A DNA stretch of 64,000 nt, taken from positions 39,757-103,756 of IMG/VR virus record IMGVR_UViG_3300031999_000005, one strand, 5' to 3'. The notes beneath the pieces are model-generated. The model was not told the origin of the DNA, searched no databases, and was given only the letters and a program-made list of their open reading frames with translations. Shown here one piece after another: positions 38,110 to 49,800 of this stretch (position 1 is the first letter of the stretch; every line of letters starts with the position of its first letter). The DNA comes from a virus. Position numbers and translations under genes: made by a program.

Positions 38110-41100
38110 TTGGCCGAATTCAAGACACAACCGATACTGTTCCACAACAAGGGCCTGCTGGCCCGTGTAGCTGTAGACCAAGCTCCGCCCGATACTTACC
38201 TGAATCTGCTGAACATCGAATCACGAGAAGAGAACGCCCTAGCATCCAGATTTGGACGTTCGGTCATCACCAAGAACACCACAAGCCATCAGAATCTTCC
38301 ACTCTATTCAGCCGGCCTAGCGCCGCTTCCTGTGTTGTCCATGCACCGGATGGTTTACCAGACCAGCAAATACCGGTATGCTGCAACGAGCCGTCGCCTT
38401 TACAGGAGTACAAAGATTGATGACACGTCGGGAGCCTATACCCCGATCAACGGGCACAAATCCGGTGTGGTTAATGTTGATGCTACTGGAAAGATTGTGA
38501 CTTGGGTATCGGGGGACACATTCAGCACCGCATGGGTCGGGATGCTGATATGGATTACGGGGGGCTATTATCAGGTAGCGCACGTTGTCAGCGCGACCAC
38601 ATTGTACTTGGCCGGTGGCCCCGCAGGTCCCCTAACCGGAGCAACCTACGATTTGGACGAAATGGGGATCTACGGGAACCCGACATTTTCCGCGAATTTC
38701 AGACCGGATATGTCGTCGGCACCGTACATCTTCTTTGCTGATTGGTACCAGATGCTGAAGGACACCGGTGCCCTGGCATCGACGCAGCGATGGGGCATCT
38801 TTGCGCCAACGCGCCCAGTAACCACGCAGTTAACTTCTCCTGCGGCCACGATCATTGAGGACTTTGACTTTCTTGGGGACTTGGCGATTACCGGAGTCAT
38901 CACTCCAGCGATCGTAGCGAAAATACCGGCAGCGGCGCAACTCAATCCCGCAGGAGCGGCGATATCGGCTGGACAAATATCCACGGTGACACCCACGGCT
39001 GGTGCGATGGTGGCAATTCAACCGGGAGCACTAATTAGGGTCGATGCGACCCTTGGAACCCAAGAGGATATTCTCGTTATTTCCACCACATCCTCGACCT
39101 TCACGGCCTACTTCTACTATACGCATGTGGCGACATCGACAATCGACGAAACAGAAGTCATGGGAGGTATCCCGGCTGGCACCACCGGGACGATTACCAG
39201 GGCAGTGATTACTCCAGTGATTGATCTCGGCCAGATGCGTTACCCGCCATTTCCATCTGGAACGATTGCTTCTGCCGGGGGGGATGATCGGCTTCACTTC
39301 CACTTGCAGGGCATTGTCTCATCGGGGATAGTGATTACCGCAGAGGCTGCTGCTGATCCCGCTGGGTTCACTTCGGTTGCACACGGCTTGGTGGACGGGA
39401 ACACCATCGAAATCAGCAACTATACAGGTTTGTGGTTGCCAGCCAATGGAGTCTGGACGGTCACGGTGACTGGTCCAGATACGTTCACGGTGCCGTTGGA
39501 TGCTTCTGGTTTTGGAGCGTCAGCGGACACTCCAACATGGGCCATTGTCTCTGCCAGTGCGGCAGGAGCCATTTCAAAGATCGAGATTTCCATGGATGTG
39601 GGCGACGGTTCTTTCACCGAGGACTTCTACATCAAGACCATCGACAATCCTGAATCAACGATGGTCGAAATTCAATTCAAGGACTTTGTGGCCCACGGTC
39701 TAGCAGGGGAAGTTGGGCATACATTTTGGAATGTACTCTGCTGGCGAATTGCCATTACGGCGGCGGTGCCCTGCACGATTTACCTGAGCGAATTCTATGA
39801 ACACGGTGGGACCGGCCTAGATACGACCGGCGGCGTGAAGTACGACTACCGGGTCACGTACTACGACAACAACACCGGAGCGGAATCTTCACCTTCGGTG
39901 GTGATGGCCACAGATAGTTGGCTTGATCCTCGGCGCCAGCCGGTGTTGCTCAGTTGGGTGCCCAGCCCTGATTCGCAGGTAACTCATGCACGTCCATACC
40001 GCCGTGGCGGAGTGCTCTCATCCGACTGGTACAAACTCGCGGATGTGCCGATTGGCACGAACGTGTATGAAGACAGACTTTCGGATGCCTCGATTGCGCT
40101 GAATAAACTCCTGGAAATCGACAACGATCCGCCAATCAGTTCGCTGATACCGGTTCCTGTCAACCGAGTATTGGGCGGAGCAGTGGTGGCCGGCGCGATG
40201 GCTTCGGTGGTGCCTGGTGCGGACCCAGGTGTTATGACCGGTATCTATCCGAACCAGTACCTGGACGTGGACACAGGAGATTCTTACGAATCGGTGATTG
40301 TGGAATCGACCCGGCTAACCGGCGTGGTAAACACTGTGGCTCCCGCAACCGTCGATTGGGTGAGCGGGCAAACATTCAGCACCACCTGGATCGGGAAAAC
40401 CATCAAGATCAACAACGTGAACTACGAGGTGCTCGGCGTTGCTTCCTCCATACAGTTGACCCTGACCTCCAATCCGGGAAACCAATCAGCAGTGTGGTAC
40501 GGGGTCGACTGCATCTATGCCTATTTCCAGAAGGCACACGCAGCCACGGCTATGATCTTTGCTTCGGTACGAACCGGAAAGCCGGCGGCGCTGTGTGCAT
40601 CGGCCTACGGTCGGATGTGGGTGGCCGGAGACCTGGACAATCCGCACATCCTTTATTACTCGAAACGCAATCGGCCAGAATCATTCCCTCCGCAGAACAC
40701 GCTGGAGATCGGGAACCCCTCAGATCCGATTATGGCAGTGATCGAACATCGAGGGGTTCTGCTGGTGGCCACCAAGAGCACTTGGTACTATGTCTCCTCG
40801 CCAGCCAATGCCGTTCCTTACTACACCTCAACCGGATGCCGGCATGGGTTGCTGACGTACTATGGATGGACAAAAACTGAGGCGGACATCTGGTACAAGT
40901 CCCATGGGGGAATCTACGTATTCCGCGGGATGGATGCGACCTACGTGAGCGAACCGGTGGAATGGGTGTTTCGCGGGAAGGCTCTTGGGCCAGTCGTCCC
41001 AATGGATCAAACGCAAGAACAGTCCGTTCGGATGGCGTACCACAACAACGAGGTTTACTGCTCTTATGTTGGGACGGATGGTTACGTCTACCGATTGATT

Positions 41101-42165
41101 TCCCACCTCATCTACCAGCGCGGTAGAAACGACCAGAACTCCGACACACCCAATTGCGTAACCTCGATGTTCCTGGAGGAAGACACAAACACTCTGCTGC
41201 TGGGAATGTCGAACGGGATGATTGTCGCAGATCGGCAAGCGATGGACTACGACGACGGAGGCTATGCGGTCGGTGGGGCCGCAGTGCAACTTCCGATTGG
41301 CCTGAATTTGCAAACGCCATACCGGGATCAGGGTGAGCCGGAAAAGGAGAAACTTTACGAGCAAGTGACGCTCGATCTAAACACCCGTGGGCAAGACGTG
41401 ACTGTGGTTGCCCTGTTCAACAACGGAGAAGTGGGTGCCATCACGGCCGCTACGAATGCCACGGCCGCCCAGATGACAAGAGCTAATCACGGCCTGTCAA
41501 CCGGGGCTATAGTGGTAATTTCTGGTTTTGCTGGAGGCTGGACGACGGCCAATACATCATGGCCCGTTACCGTGGATGGGCCGGATACCTTCACGATCCC
41601 ATTGGACAGCACAGCATTTGGAGCATTGGCTGGAACCCCGGTTTACACCTTGACTATAACCCTGGGGATCGTGAGCACGCTCACGCGGCAGCAGGTGAAG
41701 CTCGACATCAATTCGGGCCTGGGCCAGCTTGCCAGAAACATATCAGTGCGACTGACGGCATCGGTGACGCAGGTGGTGGACTTCTACGGCTTTTACGTGA
41801 AGGCTTCCCTGGACACTGAATGGCGCCTGTCCTTTGACACCTATTGGACCGACTTTGGGATGCCGGGCTGGAAATTCGCAAAGCAGGGGTGGTTTGAATA
41901 CGTCTCGAATGCCACAATCACTTTCTATGTCTACCTGGAGGGAAGCGGCACGCCGACGTACACATTCGACCTGCCATCTAGCGGTGGCCTTCGAGCGGCA
42001 TTCCGAAAGCGGCTTCCGCCGGTCGAAGGCAAACTGTGGCGGTTCTTGGCCCTTTCGAGCGCCAATTTCAAGTTGTATCCAGGCAGCTTTATCGAAATGA
42101 AGCCAGTCTGTGCGGCAGATCAAAAAGGATACACACAATTTCCGTTGGAGGCGTTGTCGCAATAG
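38110..42165 (+). CDS. large tail/hub-type virion protein
   Basis: A 1351-aa protein from TTG 38110 with AAGGAG 6 nt upstream. It is beta-rich. Two related insertion domains occur (IEISNYTGLWLPANGVWTVT and VVISGFAGGWTTANTSWPVT, each followed by a GPDTFT(V/I)PLD motif), similar to small beta repeats found in other phage tail proteins. A middle part reads SAYGRMWVAGDLDNPHILYY, typical of large tail proteins of podovirus-like phages. No enzymatic motif is seen. Confidence 0.6.
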   Translation: MAEFKTQPILFHNKGLLARVAVDQAPPDTYLNLLNIESREENALASRFGRSVITKNTTSHQNLPLYSAGLAPLPVLSMHRMVYQTSKYRYAATSRRLYRSTKIDDTSGAYTPINGHKSGVVNVDATGKIVTWVSGDTFSTAWVGMLIWITGGYYQVAHVVSATTLYLAGGPAGPLTGATYDLDEMGIYGNPTFSANFRPDMSSAPYIFFADWYQMLKDTGALASTQRWGIFAPTRPVTTQLTSPAATIIEDFDFLGDLAITGVITPAIVAKIPAAAQLNPAGAAISAGQISTVTPTAGAMVAIQPGALIRVDATLGTQEDILVISTTSSTFTAYFYYTHVATSTIDETEVMGGIPAGTTGTITRAVITPVIDLGQMRYPPFPSGTIASAGGDDRLHFHLQGIVSSGIVITAEAAADPAGFTSVAHGLVDGNTIEISNYTGLWLPANGVWTVTVTGPDTFTVPLDASGFGASADTPTWAIVSASAAGAISKIEISMDVGDGSFTEDFYIKTIDNPESTMVEIQFKDFVAHGLAGEVGHTFWNVLCWRIAITAAVPCTIYLSEFYEHGGTGLDTTGGVKYDYRVTYYDNNTGAESSPSVVMATDSWLDPRRQPVLLSWVPSPDSQVTHARPYRRGGVLSSDWYKLADVPIGTNVYEDRLSDASIALNKLLEIDNDPPISSLIPVPVNRVLGGAVVAGAMASVVPGADPGVMTGIYPNQYLDVDTGDSYESVIVESTRLTGVVNTVAPATVDWVSGQTFSTTWIGKTIKINNVNYEVLGVASSIQLTLTSNPGNQSAVWYGVDCIYAYFQKAHAATAMIFASVRTGKPAALCASAYGRMWVAGDLDNPHILYYSKRNRPESFPPQNTLEIGNPSDPIMAVIEHRGVLLVATKSTWYYVSSPANAVPYYTSTGCRHGLLTYYGWTKTEADIWYKSHGGIYVFRGMDATYVSEPVEWVFRGKALGPVVPMDQTQEQSVRMAYHNNEVYCSYVGTDGYVYRLISHLIYQRGRNDQNSDTPNCVTSMFLEEDTNTLLLGMSNGMIVADRQAMDYDDGGYAVGGAAVQLPIGLNLQTPYRDQGEPEKEKLYEQVTLDLNTRGQDVTVVALFNNGEVGAITAATNATAAQMTRANHGLSTGAIVVISGFAGGWTTANTSWPVTVDGPDTFTIPLDSTAFGALAGTPVYTLTITLGIVSTLTRQQVKLDINSGLGQLARNISVRLTASVTQVVDFYGFYVKASLDTEWRLSFDTYWTDFGMPGWKFAKQGWFEYVSNATITFYVYLEGSGTPTYTFDLPSSGGLRAAFRKRLPPVEGKLWRFLALSSANFKLYPGSFIEMKPVCAADQKGYTQFPLEALSQ

Positions 42166-43517
42166 TGCCCGGCATCATCTTTAACCCGTTTCGGCAGAAA
42201 GACCTGCAAGAACCTAGCCTTTCCATGCTCAATGAGTTCTGGCGGAAACTGGCGGAGCAGATCAATGAACTTTGGGGATTGGCCGGCCCGGTTCTTCTTA
42301 ACGATGATCTTGACCTCCAGGGGCACAGTATTCTGAACGCAAGTCTGGCTGGCGCTGCGGCTTCGTCTTCTTCGGCTGCACCGTCCCTTTACGGTCCGCA
42401 TTCCAATCGCCCTGATGCCTCCGGCGTAGCAGAAGGCACCCTGTACCTGGAGACTGACCGCACTGTCCTTTATCAGTTGCAGTTGGTCAGTTCGGTTAAG
42501 CGGTGGGTCTACATTGCCGGGATCATGCAGGGCTTGTTCTCTGGGCGGCCGCTGGCCTCTTCTTTGGGGCCGGGGGACAGCGGGTTGCTTTACCATGCCA
42601 GCGATAATGGCCAGGTCTACAGGTTCAGTTATCCGGCGTGGTCAATCATTAATCTCCGCGGGCCGATGATTGAAGGCACAAATGCCGAACGGCTGGCTGG
42701 CGGAAGATACGATGCGAAGAATTTGGCTGTGGGGGCGGAGTTTTTTGAGACCGATACTCTGGCGAGATACATGGTGCAGGTGGTTGCCGGGGTGAACACA
42801 TGGGTGGTGGAACCCGCAGCGGACATTGACGTGCAGAAGGCTGGAGTATTGGTTGGGACGCGCTCGAAGGTTAATTTCACCGAAGACGGCAACATTGTGT
42901 TGACAATGGCCGATAATCCGGGACAGACACGTGTGGACATTGGAATAAAAGCAACTGGTGCGGGCGACGTGATTGGTCCTGGCTCGGCTACTGATTCCGA
43001 TTTTGCGGGATTTGACGGAACTACCGGCAAGCTCATTAAAGATAGTAGCTCAAAGGCAGCGGACTTCGCCCCAGCGGGATATATCCCTCAAGCTCAGGTT
43101 GCCCGTGCGCATCACTCTGCAAACCAGTCCATTCCCAATGTCACGTATACGACACTTAATTTTGACACAAACACCTTTACGCCTGTACCGCCTACAATGC
43201 ACGATCCTGCTACAAGCAACTCCAAGTTCGTAGCACCAGTCGCAGGGAAATATCTTGTCAAGGCAAGTATATCGTTTGAAACCAATCCAACCGGGGATAG
43301 AAGGGTAATACTCCGTCTAAACGGGGCCTCCGGGACTACAGCAGTATTCCAGTCCAGTCCGGCGGCTGAACCTACTATACAAATCTCGGACATTTTAAGT
43401 CTTGCGGCAAACGACTACATAGAAGCAAGAGTTTTTCAGTCGTCCGGCGGGACGTTATTGGTAGTATGGGGAGCAACCGATACTTCGATGGCCATGTACT
43501 TCTTAGGGGGTAATTAA
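42165..43517 (+). CDS. tail/appendage protein with C1q/TNF-like end
   Basis: A 450-aa protein from GTG 42165, overlapping the previous stop (TAGTG). The N-terminal helix (LSMLNEFWRKLAEQINELWG) is followed by two beta units with GPHSNRPDASGVAEGTLYLE, then DRTVLYQ. The last ~140 residues (FVAPVAGKYLVKASISFE, later IQISDILSLAANDYIEARVF) have the pattern of a C1q/TNF-like jelly roll, often receptor-binding. It is probably a fibre or appendage. Confidence 0.6.
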   Translation: MPGIIFNPFRQKDLQEPSLSMLNEFWRKLAEQINELWGLAGPVLLNDDLDLQGHSILNASLAGAAASSSSAAPSLYGPHSNRPDASGVAEGTLYLETDRTVLYQLQLVSSVKRWVYIAGIMQGLFSGRPLASSLGPGDSGLLYHASDNGQVYRFSYPAWSIINLRGPMIEGTNAERLAGGRYDAKNLAVGAEFFETDTLARYMVQVVAGVNTWVVEPAADIDVQKAGVLVGTRSKVNFTEDGNIVLTMADNPGQTRVDIGIKATGAGDVIGPGSATDSDFAGFDGTTGKLIKDSSSKAADFAPAGYIPQAQVARAHHSANQSIPNVTYTTLNFDTNTFTPVPPTMHDPATSNSKFVAPVAGKYLVKASISFETNPTGDRRVILRLNGASGTTAVFQSSPAAEPTIQISDILSLAANDYIEARVFQSSGGTLLVVWGATDTSMAMYFLGGN

Positions 43518-43521
43518 CTCT

Positions 43522-44094
43522 ATGGCAACAGCAGTAATTGAACCGGAGACGAAGACAGACTGGCCATACCAGTCGGAGACCACTGCTCTGATTCCAAGAA
43601 TCGAGGGGCAGCACGATGACCTCTTGATTCAGGCATACCTCCAGGCGAAGGCAGAGGGTCTCTTGCCCTGGGTATTCCCAGAGGGCGGAGGAGCGATAAC
43701 CGCCGGCGGATTCATGACCGAGATGCACGGGAAACCCATGGTCTTGGCCTTCAGCAAGGCCACAGGCGAACTGATGGGCATTGGGTGGCTATGGGATGTC
43801 AGATGGACGGCGGAAACGAACAAGAAGGCATCCTGCGCGTACTTCTATTTCCGAAAGTGGTGGGGGAAGCCGGAGATCAGGGAAGCCAGCCGGTTTGCCA
43901 TCCGCTGGTGGTTCTACGGACTCGGGGTGACCGTTCTATTCGGGCCGTTGCTGGCAGCAAACCATCGGGCGGTGAAGTTTGCGGAATCTCTGGGGGCCAA
44001 GAAAGTGGCTGATATTCCGCAGTTCTTCTGTAACAATAAGGGCGGGCTGGACGATGCAGTCGTGACAATGTTGGTGCGGGGCGGAGAGAGGTGA
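43522..44094 (+). CDS. GNAT-like acetyltransferase fold protein
   Basis: A 190-aa protein. GFMTEMHGKPMVLAFSKATG, then ELMGIGWLWDVRW, and near the end FGPLLAANHRAVKFAESLGA followed by KKVADIP, match the GNAT pattern (acetyl-CoA loop region and NxxAxxFxxxLG end). GNAT-like proteins occur in P22-type head/tail clusters, some with an assembly rather than an enzymatic role. Neighbours are the ejection proteins. Confidence 0.6.
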   Translation: MATAVIEPETKTDWPYQSETTALIPRIEGQHDDLLIQAYLQAKAEGLLPWVFPEGGGAITAGGFMTEMHGKPMVLAFSKATGELMGIGWLWDVRWTAETNKKASCAYFYFRKWWGKPEIREASRFAIRWWFYGLGVTVLFGPLLAANHRAVKFAESLGAKKVADIPQFFCNNKGGLDDAVVTMLVRGGER

Positions 44095-44097
44095 ACA

Positions 44098-44967
44098 ATG
44101 GGCGATCACGGGGAAAAGGAAACGCAGCGGCAAACGCTGGCGCTGGCGCAACAGCAAGCGGCTCAGGGGCAGAAATTTGATGAACTCGCGGGGATGTACC
44201 TGCCGATTGCCAAGGGCCAAGAAGCGCGCTCCACCGAACTTTACAACCTCACTTTGCCGGGCCTACAAACCGCCGTTAAGCACTATACAGGTCTGGCCAG
44301 CGGTGACACGAACGCCATTTTCAAAGAGATCGCACCAGCCGCTGAGATGCGTCGGCAAGTGGAAAGAGGGGCCGGGGCGCAGATCGAGGAAATGTCACGG
44401 GGCGGAGAACAACGTTTAGCGAAGGCGATGAACGTAAGCGCCTCAGCAGGGGACATCGGAAGGCTGGCAACGCAGTCCTATACATCTGCTTTTCCAGCAC
44501 TGGCACAATTAGCCCAGGGAGGCATCGGTCTGTCGATGGGTGAATTGAGTCAGACACTGGCCGCCATGTCAGGCGCGGGGGGTGCTTACGGTGGGGCCGC
44601 GGGTGCCTACGGGGGCGCCGCCAAGATCACGGGGGACGTTGCGCAGCAACAAGCACAGGCGACAGCGGCCCAAAAGGCCATGTTCTCATCGCTGGCGGGC
44701 ACGGGTGCCGCCTTCATTCCCAAACCGTGCTGGATTGCCGAACTGCTCTATGGTGTGAGCGATATGCGCACCTTCATCATTCGGACGTGGGTATCGCACA
44801 TCCAAATTCGGACATGGCCAGACCGAATCGGGACGGCACTTTATCGGCGGTTTGGGCGGCAGACCGCGGCGGTCCTGCGGCGGGTTCCGGTGTTGCAGGT
44901 TTTCTTCCGGCCGATTTTCAACCACTGGCTTGGTGAAGCATCACGGGCACTGGAAGTGAGGGTTTGA
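44098..44967 (+). CDS. internal virion / ejection protein
   Basis: A 289-aa protein, Gln/Ala-rich and helical (QRQTLALAQQQAAQGQKFDE, then GGAYGGAAGAYGGAAKITGD). The end reads PCWIAELLYGVSDMRTFIIR, then a helical tail, a pattern found in podovirus-type internal proteins. It corresponds in position to P22-like ejection proteins. A near-palindrome (TCCAAATTCGGA) lies at 44801 inside the gene. Confidence 0.6.
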   Translation: MGDHGEKETQRQTLALAQQQAAQGQKFDELAGMYLPIAKGQEARSTELYNLTLPGLQTAVKHYTGLASGDTNAIFKEIAPAAEMRRQVERGAGAQIEEMSRGGEQRLAKAMNVSASAGDIGRLATQSYTSAFPALAQLAQGGIGLSMGELSQTLAAMSGAGGAYGGAAGAYGGAAKITGDVAQQQAQATAAQKAMFSSLAGTGAAFIPKPCWIAELLYGVSDMRTFIIRTWVSHIQIRTWPDRIGTALYRRFGRQTAAVLRRVPVLQVFFRPIFNHWLGEASRALEVRV

Positions 44968-44969
44968 CC

Positions 44970-46886
44970 ATGGCGGACAATTTCCAACTCGATGAGATAC
45001 CGATTCCCAGGGCCGCACCGGTAGAGGCTCAACTTGCACCTATCGTTCAGAACACGGAATGGCAGGCACGGCAGGCACAAGCGCGAGTCGAAGAACCACC
45101 GAAGGCATGGGGAATGCCTGGAGCGGGCTTCGCAGGGAAAGGTGCGGGCGCCGCGAACATCGCAGACAGCATTCTGAGGGGCTTGATCGCCGGGAAGACA
45201 GCGGCTGCATTAACCATGGCAAAGCAGACCATGGCTGAAGTCGGCACGGCTACCCAGCGGCACAGGGTCAATGAGGAAAGCTACCGGAATGCGAAACTGG
45301 CAACCATGGACCCGACCACCATGGAAAATCCAGAGGCGCGGGACAAGGCCGCTGCGGCCCTGGCGACTGCCGAGCAGAATCTCCGGGACAGCCAAAACAT
45401 GATGCTGCAAGTTTATGGGAAGCACGCTGGCCTCACGGAGCGCAAACCAGGGCAGAAAGAAGGAGGGATTGGCTCAAAGATCGTGCGCGGGATGGCGGGC
45501 GCGTTCAAGGCAAAGGACCCCACCTCTGCGGCAATTCAGATAGCGTACTCGATGATGCCAGCAGGGGAAGATATGCCGATGCCAGCCATTGATCCGCTGG
45601 CGGCCACGAAGGCACGCATCCTCGGGACTGCGGCCAAGGGTGGTGAACAGCAACTTGAGGTCGGCAAGCAGCAACTCGCGTTAGGCGCGCAGAAACTCGA
45701 AGCAGGGAAATTCGAGAACGAGATGCTTGCCATGAATGCCGAGCAAATCCGGGAGGCGCGAAGTTATCTGCGACAGTTTGACGCCGTGGGCGCCATGCGG
45801 AGGCAGGCTATCGCATCAGGGAGACCCGCAACCGACCCACAGGTGAGGATATTGGATGCCGAAAGAGGATCACTGGCATCTGGATACGCAGCGCGCACTG
45901 GCAGGACTATTCCTTCCCCCAGCGCTTTCGATGCAGAAGAAGAGAAGAACGCTCTAACGATTGCGACCTCTCAGGAAGGCCGTAAATACCTGCAACAGCG
46001 TGGAGTGGCCATGGAGAAGGCGGCTCGCGGGGAGAAATTGGCTGCTTTCGACCAGATGCTCGTCGGGATGAGACCAGAGAACGTCTTCCAAGCGTACTGG
46101 CAGAGTTTCGGCGGCGATGCTGGCAAAGCGGCGGAACGGATGCACGCTGATGCCTTGCAGATAGCGAATGTCGGTCATCAGGCGAACGGATACGCCTACC
46201 TCTATAAAGCCGCCAGAATAATCGAAGATGACAACTGGAAAAAGGCCGGGAACACGGGGCCGGCCCCGGAAGCAAACGTTGCCCGTCACTTTGAACAGAT
46301 TGACAGGCCGCAAGCCTTCAAGGTACCGACTCGCACCTTCACTGAGGGTGACAAGCAGAGAACTCTCTCCAGTTACCTTGCCCAGGTGTTCAGAGTACAA
46401 CCAGAATGGGGGAAGTATGGGTTCGCCTCTGGAACAATGGGGAAGGGAACCTACGACACCGTTTTGAGGCGACCTACTCCAGATATCGGTACGATGCCCT
46501 GGAATGAGGGCGAGGTGAAAAACGCGAAGGAACTGGCCGATTACGATGAATTTTACGGCACGCTACTCAGTTTGGCTAGGTCTCAGTACGACCAAGCGCG
46601 GGCGCGAGGTGCCGAGGCGCAACAGAGGGGACAGGATGTAGACATCAAGCAAATACCTCCAAGCCCAAGCGAACTTGGGTTGGTTCCAGACTTGAGCCAG
46701 ACACCTCCAGGTGGCACCGCGTCCCAGCAAAGGGAAGGATGGACCCCTCCGGCGGGATCAACCGCACCAGGAGCGCGATTGTATCGGATTACCCTTGAGG
46801 GGAAGACGAGGGAAGTAATGCTGCAACCGGAAAGGGCGCAAGAATATCAGGCCCGCGGTGCGAAAGTGGAACCCATAAGCAGGTGA
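44970..46886 (+). CDS. internal virion / ejection protein
   Basis: A 638-aa, largely helical, Ala/Gln/Glu-rich protein (QLEVGKQQLALGAQKLEAGK, AERMHADALQIANVGHQANG). Its size and place between the 289-aa ejection-type protein and the 3502-aa protein fit an injected core protein. ATG 44970 is preferred over TTG 44964 because GTGAGGG is 7 nt upstream. No enzymatic motif is recognised. Confidence 0.55.
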   Translation: MADNFQLDEIPIPRAAPVEAQLAPIVQNTEWQARQAQARVEEPPKAWGMPGAGFAGKGAGAANIADSILRGLIAGKTAAALTMAKQTMAEVGTATQRHRVNEESYRNAKLATMDPTTMENPEARDKAAAALATAEQNLRDSQNMMLQVYGKHAGLTERKPGQKEGGIGSKIVRGMAGAFKAKDPTSAAIQIAYSMMPAGEDMPMPAIDPLAATKARILGTAAKGGEQQLEVGKQQLALGAQKLEAGKFENEMLAMNAEQIREARSYLRQFDAVGAMRRQAIASGRPATDPQVRILDAERGSLASGYAARTGRTIPSPSAFDAEEEKNALTIATSQEGRKYLQQRGVAMEKAARGEKLAAFDQMLVGMRPENVFQAYWQSFGGDAGKAAERMHADALQIANVGHQANGYAYLYKAARIIEDDNWKKAGNTGPAPEANVARHFEQIDRPQAFKVPTRTFTEGDKQRTLSSYLAQVFRVQPEWGKYGFASGTMGKGTYDTVLRRPTPDIGTMPWNEGEVKNAKELADYDEFYGTLLSLARSQYDQARARGAEAQQRGQDVDIKQIPPSPSELGLVPDLSQTPPGGTASQQREGWTPPAGSTAPGARLYRITLEGKTREVMLQPERAQEYQARGAKVEPISR

Positions 46887-46892
46887 GGCAAC

Positions 46893-49800
46893 ATGGCTCT
46901 TGGCGATTTCTATTTGGACCCCTTGCCTGAACCTGAAGGATCACAAGCTAAACCTCTCACTTGGGATGAGATCAACCAGAGTGCAATCCGACCAAGTAGG
47001 TTAACTCAACCACGCAGGACAACCGCTAAACCTCTCACTTGGGATGAGATCAACCAGAATCAGCGTGCCAGTGCCCAATACCCTGTCACCCAATTGAGTC
47101 TTGAACCGCTGCCTTCATTCCAGGAAGACTACGGCCCAGTTCCCAGATCCACAATTGAACCCGCAGTTAAAGAACTGACCCGTCAGTGGCAGACGCCTGC
47201 GGGTATGGAGCAGCGCCGGGAGGAACCGCCAGCGGTTCTTGAACCCTTCCGCAAGAAGTTCGGACTCACTGCGCTGGCGCCTGTGGAGCAGAAACCGTCC
47301 ATTGGCAAGCGATTGGCCCTGGAAGTTTTACCCTCTGTTGCCGCAGGTTTGGTGGCGCCGTTTATCCCGCCCACGACTGCATCGGTGCTGGCAAGGGTGC
47401 TGCCGGAACCCTTGGCATCTCTGGCGCAGCACGCAAGCGTCGAGAGCATGTTCCGTGCCTCCGGCGCCATCACGGATATCGCACAGCAGGAAATCATTCA
47501 TCGGTTGGTTCCCACGCCGGCGGAACAGCGCGAGATCAACCTGAACTACTACCAGGCGCGGTCTCTCAGCCCTCAACTCTCGTCGCAGGAAAGGCAGGAA
47601 TACCAGCAGAAATACCGCGACCTGAAGGCAAAACCTGAATTGACTGGGGATATCTTCGACGTACTGCGTACTGAAGTGGGGATTCTTGACCCATTGGTGC
47701 TAACCCGCGCAGCGGCGGACACCATGATTGAATGGGAAGGCCCATTCATGCAGGGTTTGCGGGCCTTCCATGCTCTCGGTGCGGTGTTAGGCAAGGGGTC
47801 GAAGGCAGGGTACCGAGCCGTCCAGGCAGCGAACGCGGCGGTGGCTGGGTACTTCACCGTCGATCAGGCCAAGGCTGGCGGGCAATTGTGGCAGGAAGGT
47901 CGATATGTCGAAGCGGTTTCCCAATTCGGTGGCGCCACTGCAATGGCCGTCATGGGATTCATGGGTGCCCTGAGCATCGCCGCTGCTAATCCGAATCTCT
48001 CCAAGGTGCAGATCAAGAACGAATGGTGGAAGCGGTTCAGCGGATCAATCGGGAAATACGACGATGCTGCCAAACGGCTTTTTCGGGTTGCAAAGTTCAG
48101 CGACGGTCGACAACTGCCGCTATACGGTGAACAGATCACACCAAAAACCCTAAAGGAAGTGAATGCCGCTGTAGCAAAGGGAGACGCGAAAGTTTCCGGC
48201 CTGTCGTATGACCAAGTGCCCGACGCGCAGAAACTGGAGGTCATCAACTACGTTGAAGCCAAGCAACGTGCAGCGGTAGCGCCGGAGACGATGAAAAAGG
48301 GCTTGGCGCTTGAAGCCCTTCCTGAAGAAGAACGTGCCGCTTGGCTGGGGGTCACGCTCGAATCAGAAGCCCAAAGAACGGTGCGAGAGCAAACCATTGC
48401 CAGGATGGCGCAGCGCAACCAGGAAATCCGAGACGAACAAGGGAATCTGAAACCTGGAGTTGTTGTTCGCACGGTTCCCGCAGATGAACGCGCTCGGCTT
48501 GCAGGCATTGCTGGCAAAACTTACCGCGACATTGGGAATCTTGATCCAGCAGACCAGACGATGGTAGCGCAGATTGAAGCTGAGGACGGATTCCTTCGCT
48601 CACTGAGACCACCCGAAGCCGCGAAGTTGAATGACGCTGAATTCGATGTGTGGCGGGCAGACCGCCGCACCAAGGAAGGAAAGTGGCAACCGACTGCTGA
48701 CGCAGGGGTAACAAGAGCACATGCGGAAAAGTTGCGGGAGACAGTTGAGGCTCTGATTGCGCGGGGTGATCTGGACGGTGCTGACCGCATTCTGACTGAC
48801 AACATTGGAACCCGACCGGAGAAGATTCCGGCTGATGCAAAGAAGCAAGCTGATGCGTTTGATGTCCTGGTTAAGGATCTGAAGAAGCAGGTGCAGGATG
48901 CCCGCGGGAAACCGGCAGAGGCCGTGGTGGAACCGGCACCTGCGATGCCTCCGGAACTTGCGATGCCGGGGGTTCCGAAGCCAGCGGAACAACCATTGGA
49001 AGGCGCGTCAGAAGCATACATTGCCCGTGAACGTGCCCGCATTGAACGTGCTCTTGCCGGCAATCGAGCACGGTTGCAGGACAAGAATCTACGACCGGAA
49101 GCACGCAAGGCTGCGGAGGCGGCTGTTGCTCAGTTGGAAGTGACCCTTGAACAGATGGATGCTGCCATTGAGGACATGAAGAACTACCAACTTGGCGGCC
49201 CAGACTGGATGGCTGGCAATGAGCAGGTAGAAGAGATCATCGAGCGTCACAGAAAGGAGATTGAGGACTACGAACGCGGCGGGGGGATCACCAGGGAGGG
49301 TGCGCTCCCGGTGGATGTCCAAGAGGAAATCAGAAGGCTTGCTCTGGAGGGGCTACCGCCGACTGCCGAACCGGAAGCCTACCAACTGGTTCTTGACTCC
49401 CTGGACCGGGCTGAAGCTACGCAACCGGCAGCGACTGTGCCCGCTGGACCGAGACTGTCTTCGGAAGAGAGAAAGCGGATCGCAGACAACGTGATGAATT
49501 GGTTCTGGCGTCCGGCGCAAGAATCGGGAAGGCCGCTGACTCCAGATGAGGTCAATGGGATAGCCGATGACGTGCGCAACTACTACCTTGGTGGGCCGCC
49601 GTGGAGAGCACCGGAGGAATTGCCCGAAGAGAGGCGCCGGCACACGCCAGATGAACTGGAGCGGATTGCAAAGGACGTAGGCGACTATTGGCGCGGTGGA
49701 CCAGGATGGAGAGAACCGGGTCCGCCGCGCCGGATGAACGCAGAGGAGCGGCAAGCGGTTGCTGATCGAGCGCGTGAGCGCGCTGAACAGGCTCGCGGTC

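Noticed and set aside
44801-44812. TCCAAATTCGGA within an ejection gene
   Set aside because: One mismatch from the palindrome and inside coding sequence. It is mentioned only as a degenerate copy, as are 11699 and 38245.
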